A stretch of 64,000 bases of DNA from Blastobasis lacticolella (Eukaryota > Arthropoda > Insecta > Lepidoptera > Blastobasidae): contig LR990045.1 in assembly GCA_905147135.1 (NCBI GenBank), positions 16,902,173 to 16,966,172 on the forward strand, in the 5' to 3' direction. Positions within the stretch are counted from its first letter, which is position 1. Every line of letters begins with the position of its first letter. The position numbers were made by a program, and so were the translations under genes. The notes under the pieces were generated by a model. That model saw only the letters and a list, made by a program, of their open reading frames with translations, did not search any database and was not told where the DNA came from. Positions 55,823-64,000 of this stretch are shown here, one piece after another.

Positions 55823-56259
55823 GCATAGACTGCAGGTAATGTTTCGCTGTAAACCGGATAGTTACAACCGGAAAAAATGTCAGCCATTTTCAATATTAGC
55901 TTAAAATAGTTCAATAAATAACATATTAAAATGGCAGACGCCGTAAAATACTTTAAAAATTTATTTATTTTCGAATTTTGAAAAGTGGCTTCCAGGATGT
56001 TGCAACCTTTAAAATCAGCTGCCATAATTATTTTTCAATTTTTCTAGAGGTATATTATAACATATTAAAACGGCAGACGCCGTAAAATACTTTAAAAATT
56101 TACTTAATTTTCATACCTGACTCACCTGAGGGACCCCAAACCTACCGCGGCCGGGTTTAGCTAGTACCCATTGCTTGTTTACTGGGTATAGAAGTCTCAC
56201 TGGACGAAATTTCAGATACCGTAAAATATGTGTTGTCAGATTTAAGCTGGCTCTTAGAC
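55823..56259 (-). repeat. Right inverted arm
   Basis: Reverse complement of the left arm, including both copies of the TTACGGCGTCTGCC direct repeat. Differences from the left arm are few by eye, so the two arms have been kept similar or the element is young. Confidence 0.9.
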
Positions 56260-56428
56260 TACAGGTTTCATCACGATGTTTTCCCTCACCGTAAGAGTAT
56301 CGGTTAGTGTTCAACTAATATATATAACTAAAAAAGAGTCACTGGTACATGGCGGCAATGGAGTTCGAACCCGGTACCTCTGGGTATTAGTCAGTCCCCT
56401 TAACCATTAGGTCACCGACGCTCTTCAG
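56260..56428 (-). mobile_element. SINE1, 5' (tRNA-like) part of the split copy
   Basis: On the minus strand: A box TGACCTAATGG (about 56402-56412), B box GGGTTCGAACTC (about 56362-56373), GTACCAGTGACTCTTTTTTA, GGTGAGGGAAAACATCGTGA and TGAAACCTGTA, then the TA break. Together with 53975-54139 it makes one SINE of about 330 bp. Confidence 0.8.
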
Positions 56429-57964
56429 ATTAATTTATTTGTTTTGTTGCGTATTTAAATAAGGCGGCTCAAACTAATATTGCACTTTTATAGGCCATTG
56501 ATGTAGTATTGTATTAATACATATTATAACCGTATAAAGTGTGTTAAATATGGTTTAAATTTCTGCGTCATTGTAAAAAGAATTCAAATAAGGTGAAATT
56601 TTGTATAAATGCCTTTTGCCTGAAGTTTCGTCGGTCGCGATTCTCTTTAATTTTTCAAATTAGTATCCTCCCCTTACGTTCACGTTTGAGCTCAAAAAAT
56701 TCCTATCATTGTAACCGTTTTAATAGTCCATAAAGTTACCATAGATACTGGAGGAACTTGGAAGAATGAAGCCTTTAGTAACAAACGTGCAGACAGCCAA
56801 CCTGATGATAAGCGGTACCTAACTGTCGTTAAAATAAAAGGTTTCTCACAACATAACAACAAAGCGGTGTATTGTCACCAACCAAGCGTGTCTACATAAT
56901 TACTACCTTTCAACCCGAAACTGAAATCAGTGGATACTGCGGCACCTTATTTAACAGTTTATTGTGCCCAATAATAGGACCATATTGACTTAAAAACAGC
57001 ACAACAGGTACAGCTTATTTCATAAGAAATATCTTACAGCAGACCTACGGTAGGAACAGGCAAAAACAGAAAGGCACGCTTATATAGGTACCGGTGGAAA
57101 ATTAATAAATAAAAAGTATAAGCTAGTTACTTTGTTGAGCGATGTATTTAGACTGCGAAACTGACTACTACAACTTTCATTTTTTCTATTTCATATGAAA
57201 TACATTTGAATTCTTACCTAGCCAGTGCGCTCACCAAGGCAGCCTACAGACGTTCCGATCCCAAGTATAACCAAATCTAACTGAAGCGCACTCACACCAG
57301 TTGAGTTCGAGCACCCCAGCCAACAAACTCAGGAGCCGATACCTACGTCCTACCTAAACCTACCCGAATGCTGGCTGGCCTAATCCCAATAAAGCCTTCC
57401 ACCTAACGATTCAACCTGGTTAACCTATTGAAGTTCCGGCACACGGTCGGAACGATAACCTATCCTATACACCTACCTACCAGTCTGACCAAATCTGCCA
57501 GGAGGCACGCATGCTACAGTACTTAGGACGTTGGAGCAAAGGCCGTAAATATAATGCAAATCAGCTAGTTTCGGCTTCATATCACACGATAAGCGATAGA
57601 GACGACACTCTGCGAATCAGAACTAGTCGATGTGTTCGACTACCGCTGATATCTAATACCCGTCGCCACCGGACTAGTAAAAATACCTTCAAAAAGTCAT
57701 GAACTGCACTTCATCTTGTAAACTTCACTAATAAAACTGTTTCCAAGTCGCCCCTAAGCGGCTCGCGTGCGCCGGTGCAGGGCTAATGTTCCCGCGGTTA
57801 TTATTGGTGAATTCCGTAATGACTGTTAATACGGTGACACGCTACTCGTGCTCACGATCACGCAACAGCGAGTAGACTTCAGGTCAAAGACCTACTTCGA
57901 GTTCCTTTGGGGAAACTTTTTAAGAAAGTGGTATGCGAAAGGTATATAACATGAATAACCTAAC
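56429..57964. other. Non-coding stretch; repeat E scrap and GC-richer part
   Basis: A repeat E scrap (ACAAACGTGCAGACAGCCAA, CCTGATGATAAGCGGTACC) is at 56775-56825. The interval 57200-57900 has more balanced composition, unmatched in the window, with a 63-codon frame (57511-57702) of no known family. It could include conserved non-coding DNA. Confidence 0.4.
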
Positions 57965-58192
57965 CGAGAGAAAACACCCGACCAAGTTTACTTAAATTCA
58001 AATATTTTTTAAATTATATAGAACCGATTTTAATGAAACAAATCATCTCGTTTAAATTGGCTATTAAATAGAGAAAACCGCGTCATAATCCGTCTATCCG
58101 TTCGGGAGCCTCGATGCCACAGACAGACACAGATACACAAAGCCACAGATACATACGTCAAACTTATAACACCCTTTTTTTCGTCAGGGTTT
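57965..58192 (+). repeat. Interspersed repeat C, copy 2
   Basis: CACCCGACCAAGTTTACTTA, ACCGATTTTAATGAAAC, CCGTTCGGGAGCCTCGATGC, CACAGACAGACACAGATACA and CGTCAAACTTATAACACCC. Better kept than copy 1 at 6583-6752, and of a type I recall as very common in Lepidoptera. Confidence 0.7.
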
Positions 58193-58199
58193 AATAATT

Positions 58200-58352
58200 A
58201 CACGCACATTCACGCTCGTATTCCACAGGTAGGCAGAGACTAATGAGCGTCACAAGTTACGATTCAAACTCGCAAGTTCATCCAAATTCATACGTCACTT
58301 ACGTCGGGTGAGAGTACTCCTGACTTGCCCTTTTGCACAAGGTCATTTATTT
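58200..58352 (+). repeat. Interspersed repeat D, copy
   Basis: CACGCACATTCACGCTCGTA, TTCCACAGGTAGGCAGAGAC, CGTCACAAGTTACGATTC and TTTGCACAAGGTCATTTATT are in the same order as the antisense D copy at 14695-14885. Confidence 0.65.
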
Positions 58353-58404
58353 GATTAGAAATAGAAATGTTTCAATAGTTAATAAAAGATTATTTAATAA
58401 ATTT

Positions 58405-58760
58405 TTTTACACCACTAAGGTGGCAAACAAGCGGCCTGTCTGATGGTAAGCTGTCACCGCAGCCTATGGACGTTTGCAGTACCAGGGGCATCACCCACGC
58501 GTTGCCGACTCCATAAAAACCCTTTAACCCCTTTCTTGAAGAACTTCATGTTGTACTCTCCAGGGAAAACCTCTCCAGGTAGTTCATTCCATAACCTTAG
58601 TGTGCGTGGGAGAAAGTTCCTTTGGAACCGCACAGTTCGCGACCAATTTAGTTCCAAGGTATGAGGATGAACTTCCCTGTCGATGGCGAGCGGTGCGATG
58701 ATAGAATGTAGCTTTAGGATCAGAACTCTGAATCAATCTCTGCATTTTACGTTATCGAAG
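58405..58760 (+). repeat. Interspersed repeat E, longest copy
   Basis: GGCAAACAAGCGGCCTGTCT, GATGGTAAGCTGTCACCGCA, GCCTATGGACGTTTGCAGTA, TCATTCCATAACCTTAGTGT, GGAAAGTTCCTTTGG-like text and CGATGGCGAGCGGTGCGATG. It resembles a repeat common in moths and butterflies. The frames at 58443-58664 and 58454-58657 are opposite readings of it. Confidence 0.65.
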
Positions 58761-58854
58761 TAACATCGAAATAGTCGATGAGCTTGGCTCCAAATCTGTG
58801 CCCTAGCCATATTAATCCCTTACCGATTGCAGTAGGTGTTTACCAGAATTCTGT

Positions 58855-58960
58855 CTGTGAAAGACATTGCGGAGACGATTGAAGAGGATCAACTGGTGTT
58901 CCAGGCGCCTGGAGCTCTCACAAAAGACCTAAGAAGCGATGGATTGACATCAATAAACTC
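58855..58960 (+). mobile_element. Possible LINE scrap (KKRWIDI-coding)
   Basis: CTAAGAAGCGATGGATTGAC is shared with the RTE-like remnant near 34007 (CCAAGAAGCGATGGATTGAC). Too short for classification. Confidence 0.35.
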
Positions 58961-59854
58961 TGATGTATATCTTTAAAGATGTTGATTTTGAAATTAGTTT
59001 CACGATACTGCTGTTAGAAAGTCTTTACTTAAGTAAGTAGATAAAATATTTAGTCTGGGAAACTTGCGATCAGATTGCAGGAGTACCTACGTAAATGTAC
59101 AGAGAAATTTGAGATTGTAAATTTTTTTAGCCAGAGAAGGCTATTTAGATTAAAATTTAATAAAATAACTTGTTTATTAAAAATTGTACTCGTGTAAAAT
59201 GTTAATAATAGTAAGAATGAGAAGAATATACTATTATTCTAATAGTAAAACTCGTAACTACCAAATTATTTTATTATTTTTTCAAGCAAAACTCGTCACT
59301 TCATGTTCATGTCAAAGTTCTAACTTTTCTTTTACTTCTAGACAGACTTTTCTTATACTAGCAGTTTTTTATGCTTGCTGTAAAATTGAAGAGCTTGTAT
59401 GAGAGATATGGAGTTACAAGGTTTGCGACTTTAGCTAAAGACTTAACATAATGTTTTAGAAATACATTTATTTACTGCTGACAAGTCAATACTTCGATGA
59501 AGTTGCCGATCGCTAGATTATTACTACAGCGCGGCGTGGAAACTGCTTGGGCGGTAAGCAATTATTTACTTGGCTATTCAGACGAATTCTCGCTACATAG
59601 ATAATTACAATATCAACCAATTACAAAAGTGAAGTATAGTAATTTGGTAAATACAGACGGATAGATTCAAGAGAACAAAATAAATAATATTGCAATAATC
59701 TTGACTGTTGAGCGCCAAAAGGTTCAGTCATTAGTTTTGTATCAGAAACACCAGCGTTTAGTTTTCTATAAATTGCCATTTCGGCAAAAGGAATCACTCA
59801 TCATACAGCCATGCCTTGACTGATATTTCTCAGTCGAGAAATATATGCTACAAC
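58961..59854. other. Non-coding stretch, no feature seen
   Basis: AT-rich; the 72-codon frame at 59184-59402 has no domain. Confidence 0.5.
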
Positions 59855-60110
59855 ATGTATACATACACACTGGTATCCCACAGGGGTAAGCAGAGACTAT
59901 CGAGTGCCACAAGCTACCATCCTGACACAACTGTATTGCCTCTTCCACATTCATACATCTTTCCATGCATTTACGCCCTTTTTGAAGCAGATAATTTATC
60001 TGATCAGTATGTCCTTCTCTACCGACCCTTCCATTCACATTCACACGATAGATAACGATATAAATTCGTAAGCTGTTTCTCATCCATCCTCTCCACGTGT
60101 CCAAACCATT
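59855..60110 (+). repeat. Interspersed repeat D, longer copy
   Basis: CACTGGTATCCCACAGGGGT, AAGCAGAGACTATCGAGTGC, CACAAGCTACCATCCTGACA, CTTCCACATTCATACATCTT and a further section with GATCAGTATGTCCTTC. The opposite-strand 112-codon frame (59766-60104) is only a reading of this repeat. Confidence 0.65.
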
Positions 60111-61024
60111 AGCATACCTACTTCATACAATCCGAATCACCACTAGTCCACACAACTGTTACAATATTAGTGATGGTGGACAAACAACTTTTTCACGAAT
60201 ACTCTAATATTTATTATTACCAATATTATAAAGAGGGAAGATTATAGGTAATGACCGAAACTACTCAACTAATTTTGAAAATTATTTCACTATCAAGGCC
60301 ATTATGTACCGCTGGATAGTCGTATGCTAACTGAGTTTCAAAATGCACACGGGTATATTAAATACTATAAGACCTAACTTAACCGTAAATATCTTAGGCT
60401 TCCAACAGTAGAGTATAGTTATAACATAATATTTTTACTTTACATCCGACAGTCACTGCAAAAGCAATTCTTCTTTTGCATAATAGTTATCTTCGCTAAA
60501 CACCTGTCACTATATCCCCCGAGAGAGCCCTTTTCAAAGCGATACCAAACACACACTGCAAGAATTCCACCATCAGATAGGAAAGCCTTTATCCCTTTCA
60601 TGTCTCCGCACTTCACGTCCATTTTTCATGCCTTTGTTGGATTCTGCAATAGGTATTAGGGTGACGTGTTCACTATCCGTGCGGTCCCGGGCAAGATTTA
60701 ATATGTATTTCTTTTTTAAATTTTACAACGTCCCCCATCCGGGGAGATTTTCCGTTCGCTTTAAAAACGCCGCCGTTCTACCCCGTGACAACGTCATGCA
60801 TATTAAAGGGGATATCTTCTTTGTATTTTGAAAATAAATTTTGTGTATACGTTTCCCGTTTGTCGTCCAAGTGGGATTTATGGGGCTTAAGTCAGTCAAC
60901 GTTGGAGAGCTGTCATAAGTAAGTTAATGCGCATAACTTAAGGTAGGTTACTAAGCAAGAGACATAGAAATAATTCTCTTATATTTCATAAATAACATAT
61001 GATTATAAATATATTCACATCACG
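60111..61024. other. Non-coding stretch, no gene seen
   Basis: CCAATATTATAAAGAGGGAA near 60219 looks like the start of the repeat also seen at 63768, but the similarity fades quickly. No supported gene. Confidence 0.4.
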
Positions 61025-61080
61025 CTAACAGCCCACAACAGTCCACCGCTGGACTACATTGTAAAGCCTGCTTTCCACGG
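61025..61080 (-). mobile_element. RTE-type LINE 3'-end scrap, antisense
   Basis: CAGCCCACAACAGTCCACCG, then CTGGACTACA. The minus strand reads as the last bases of RTE-like elements (CAGCGGTGGACTGTTGTGGG). A parallel copy is at 62290-62345. Confidence 0.55.
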
Positions 61081-61289
61081 TGCGTGATTCTACTGATTTC
61101 ATATTCACGACGGATGATTACGGACGGCCACAGACTACGCACCGATTAATAATAATAATATAAATAAATAATGGTTTATTTCTTTATTAAGTTTTACACA
61201 TCCTATTTAGGTGGGGATCTCCTACTTTTCACGCTGCGTGATTCCGCGGATTTTAGTCTTAATATAGCCTGCCTCTGACATTAGTCTCC

Positions 61290-61303
61290 TTTAACATGGC
61301 CTT

Positions 61304-61334
<31 letters not shown>

Positions 61335-61400
61335 TACTTCATGCACAAACAGTACATTGGCGGACTTAAAGCTAAAATAGCATTATCTACCAGTCTACCA
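61290..61400 (-). mobile_element. LINE 3' tail, (AAAT)n, antisense
   Basis: TTTATTTATTTATTTATT at 61303-61335 is preceded, on the minus strand, by GTCCGCCAATGTACTGTTTG and TGCATGAAGTATAAAT. That is the layout of the LINE tail at 21081. No coding part remains. Confidence 0.5.
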
Positions 61401-62289
61401 GGAGAGATAACAATTGACAAAAGGTATGCGGTGCAGGAAGATTACTTACAAGTAAAGATTACACAAAAGCTTATTCAACCACAATCAAATTTATAAAAAA
61501 TTAAATAAATAATAATAATAAATACACTAAAAGTTAAAAGTTGCAATAGATATTTTACACTAATTAATTAATTAATTAATTAACCTTTTGGATGGGGTTA
61601 GTGTTTCTCTGCCAGTCTCCATACGGCACATATTTATTTAGGTGTGTATGTTCTAGTCGATTGGTGTCCGGCATAGTAGAGCGAACGCTATCCCCTTCCC
61701 TTGACGGCTATGTCAGAAAGCGACTAATGTAATTGATACAGTTGCACTGTAAACCAGAACATGTGCGGATAGTAATTTCCAGATTGCCGGCCAAGTATAA
61801 AATTGTGGTAGTGTCCTTCATAAAATGTGGAGAAGGCTTAATGCCAAAATTGATGTGGGGTTTTGAAATCAAATAACAGATAAGGGATTCCACGAATATC
61901 GGATTCACGTCGAGATGAAGTTATAAATATAAAACCGCAATTAATCTGTTAAAAGTTGTTTCCTGCTAGCTTTCTCTTAAATCTAGCATGAAATAACCAC
62001 ATAAGCATTACTTAGCGAAGCATTTGTCATAAATTATTAGCCTTACGACAATTTGTAATTTCATACAGAACGTATATCAGAAGCAGCCACGCTAAATTGT
62101 GTGACTTTTAATGGTGGCCCCTCGACGTAGTGATTTTTAACTAACGGAAAAGAAAATATTTTCAGCGCCTGAGTTTTCAAAGATTATGTAGTATAGTAGA
62201 AGTGATATACATATTTTCATAGTACCTATCAAGGAATACCAAAGTTTTAATTAATGAAAATGTTAATATACATATATCAATACTATTGG
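61401..62289. other. Non-coding stretch; (TTAA)n at 61559-61583
   Basis: Contains an AATAATAATA run near 61505-61522 and a TTAATTAATTAA run at 61559-61583. No gene or named repeat otherwise. Confidence 0.5.
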
Positions 62290-62345
62290 GTATGCCATCA
62301 TCATCACAGCCCATAACAGTCCACACTGTAGGACTTTGGGCCTCT
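62290..62345 (-). mobile_element. RTE-type LINE 3'-end scrap, antisense
   Basis: TGCCATCATCATCACAGCCC and ATAACAGTCCACACTG. On the minus strand this is GGGCTGTGATGATGATGGCA, a TGATGA-type tail preceded by the usual AGTGTGGACTGTTATGGGCT. Confidence 0.6.
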
Positions 62346-62830
62346 CCACACTTTTCAGGGGGGCTGGAGATAAATATGGAAAAGGAAAACGCTGCAGCCC
62401 ATTTTGCAGCCTACAGAGACTCCAGAACTTTTGCCACGAAAATGTAAGTCGCCTTTTACGACACGCACGAGTGTATGGGGTTGGTGATACACTCTTCCGG
62501 GCACCAGGCGGCTCATTAGGTATATTCTCTCATGTAACTAAAGCTCTGGGCCCAAGCCAACCTCGCCGGCATGCGCCCCCTGCTGACAGACGGACGAGGT
62601 TCTGGTGAACCCACTTCTTCCCACCGGATTGCGCGGATCAGATGGCATTCGCCGAAAGTAAAAAGCTAAAAACACTTATATTTGTAGTTATGGATTCTGG
62701 TAGAAAATCGCTTTCAGTAAATCTGAATGCGCTTTCCTGGTATAAGAGCGGATTTTGGGTGGAAGATTTACCGCTAGCCGCTGAGCCCGGATTTACCGGT
62801 AGGATAAAGAAAAATGAAATCTTGTAATAG
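62346..62830 (+). repeat. Interspersed repeat H, longer copy
   Basis: Contains GTAAGTCGCCTTTTACGACA (about 62446), ACCCACTTCTTCCCACCGGA, GAAGATTTACCGCTAGCCGC and TGAGCCCGGATTTACCGGTA. The last two match the antisense piece at 50640-50800. The 90- and 61-codon frames over it are not recognised proteins. Confidence 0.5.
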
Positions 62831-63259
62831 CCCAAACAGAATCACGCAAATGACGATCAGTATAAAGTTTAATAGATTTCGTTTAGCTTAAGGTCTATTG
62901 AGATATTACAATGAGAAATGGAGAATTTAACGAGAAATATTAGTTTGACCCACATCTTAGAACAATGAAGTAATGAAGCTCCATCTATGAAGATCTATCG
63001 TTGTGAATGTGTGTGATATTTAAAAGAGATGGAAGCAGTCTGACGACTGCTCTAACAGCTTTAGCGTCGACTTCGATTTTAGTTACTATTAATCGCAGTG
63101 AATAAAATACGTCCTATTTGTTTCTGTATTTAGTCTTAATAGAAACTAAGGCAAGCGAACGACACGGTGGGTGCACCTATTATCTTGTCTTGATCCAACA
63201 GTAGGTCGCGACCAATATATTGGGAATACTGCCCTAGAGAAAAGGTATATGAAACATTA
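62831..63259. other. Non-coding stretch, no feature seen
   Basis: No supported gene or repeat. Confidence 0.5.
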
Positions 63260-63440
63260 ATTCTTATAGATGTCGGCTGTAAACAATGCAAACAGTTTGG
63301 CTTCGTGGAGTTGGATTCGAGTCCGGAACTAGCTCATGTGCATTATTCATTTCTTTGTACTGGTGGGTGTTGCAATACTGTACCTTTAGTTATAATACAA
63401 CTGTGACTGTGAAAATGTCTAAATAAACTTTAAAATCAAA
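63260..63440 (+). mobile_element. Possible SINE-like repeat
   Basis: TTGGATTCGAGTCCGGAAC resembles a damaged polymerase III B box. The sequence ends in CTAAATAAACTTTAAAATCA, a tail-like A-rich segment. No A box is clear and no second copy is in the window. Confidence 0.35.
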
Positions 63441-63767
63441 CTAAATATAAACAAAAAACATAACCAATCTTGCCTCGTAATTTTGTGGTTCTGTGTAATT
63501 AATGTGGAACTATTTGAACAAGCTTTAATCAAATGAGAGTACAAGCTTTAATCAAGTCTAAATACAACTTACTTACCGCCACACCAAAAACAGGGTACTA
63601 CGTGCGGCTCAACCATGTCAGTATTGTTTATATTATTCCATTACTTTACAAACAAGTCCGCGTTCTAATGATAATATTTTACATAAGTTTTTAAGCTTTT
63701 ACACGTGAATTTATCTGCGTACATTTCGATATACTTAATAAATAAATCTAAGGTAAATCAGAACCTA
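63441..63767. other. Non-coding stretch with a short duplicated phrase
   Basis: ACAAGCTTTAATCAA occurs twice (near 63519 and 63543). Nothing else seen. Confidence 0.45.
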
Positions 63768-64000
63768 CATCTATACTTACTAATATTATGAAGAGAAAAA
63801 AACCGGATTTTGTTATTTTTGCAATTTTGTTTGTATTGAATAAACTCAAAAGCTATTGGAACGAATTTATAAATTTTCACTTATTGGAAGCTACGTTATT
63901 CCCCAGTGATATAGGCTACTTTTTAGGCCGGGAAAATGATACGGTCCCGCGGGAAAGTTGAATCTTTACCGAGATATTAAACGCGCACGAGTAAAAGCCG
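63768..64000 (+). repeat. Interspersed repeat ('ACTTACTAATATTAT' type), cut by window end
   Basis: TCTATACTTACTAATATTAT, GGAAGCTACGTTATTCCCCA, GTGATATAGGCTACTTTTTA and GGTCCCGCGGGAAAGTTGAA follow the order of an extremely common lepidopteran repeat (from memory). It probably continues beyond the window. Confidence 0.6.

Larger units (their letters stand above)
54140..56259. mobile_element. 2.1-kb element with long (about 437-bp) terminal inverted repeats
   Basis: The ends GTCTAAGAGCCA and TGGCTCTTAGAC start two nearly identical inverted arms (54140-54575 and 55823-56259). TA lies outside each end (54138-54139 and 56260-56261), and SINE1 reads across them, with its TACAGGTTTCATCACGATG block intact in the copy at 12290-12310. 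So it inserted into a TA in the SINE. Each arm contains a direct repeat of about 36 bp. The 1.25-kb core has no transposase; it holds an RT pseudogene piece and an exon-like frame. TA duplication and IR/DR-like arms suggest Tc1/mariner-type movement. It is non-autonomous. Confidence 0.8.

Noticed and set aside
59766..60104. 112-codon minus-strand frame
   Set aside because: It reads through interspersed repeat D, copies of which elsewhere carry no such frame.

Overview
This is AT-rich eukaryotic nuclear DNA, most probably from a ditrysian lepidopteran (moth or butterfly). It has no operons or bacterial-type gene packing. It is filled with decayed non-LTR retrotransposons, tRNA-derived SINEs, MITE-like elements and short interspersed repeats of kinds common in lepidopteran genomes, for example repeats bounded by GGGTTCCGTACC and by ACTAATATTAT, and sequences reading 'CGCAAAAACTACTGA'. 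The lepidopteran assignment is an inference from remembered repeat types and base composition; no database was searched. I could not support any host protein-coding gene, rRNA, tRNA gene or CRISPR array. Most short open frames are chance or lie inside repeats. The window looks like an intergenic region or a very long intron.

Main element: a nearly full-length two-ORF LINE (CR1/Jockey-like) lies on the minus strand at about 21081-25860. ORF1 (24662-25648) has a PHD-like cysteine cluster, a coiled coil and an L1-type RNA-binding region. ORF2 encodes an apurinic endonuclease and a reverse transcriptase (RT). It is broken by a frameshift near 23395-23405 and a TAG stop at 23259-23261. An AAATAAAT-type tail marks the 3' end. 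Other LINE remains: RT C-terminal pieces at 1-435, 9636-10421, 15285-15861, 52975-53300 and 55311-55600; RTE-type 3' ends at 7803-7913, 30950-31062, 48909-49343, 61025-61080 and 62290-62345; and an internally deleted RTE-like copy at 33513-34165.

Nested structures are the most informative part. (1) A 1,027-bp hAT-type non-autonomous element (3054-4080, 8-bp target duplication GACAGAGG) sits inside a 466-bp repeat, R1. A second, uninterrupted R1 copy (38144-38610) sits inside another repeat, K. (2) A 2.1-kb element with about 437-bp inverted terminal arms (54140-56259) splits an antisense SINE at a TA. (3) A 435-bp RTE fragment (48909-49343) is flanked by a 77-bp direct duplication with one mismatch. 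(4) Two MITE copies (29540-30166, 49838-50566) share the same TIRs and TA flanks. (5) Three copies of a family (about 20.0, 40.8 and 46.0 kb) share an exon-like block that ends at a GT splice-donor-like site. (6) Two GC-rich foldback elements lie near 46.4 and 51.7 kb.

The remaining stretches, notably 6.8-7.8, 17.5-20, 33-33.5, 39-45 and 57.2-57.9 kb, are less repetitive and hold GC-richer patches that could be conserved non-coding DNA. That would need comparison with other species.
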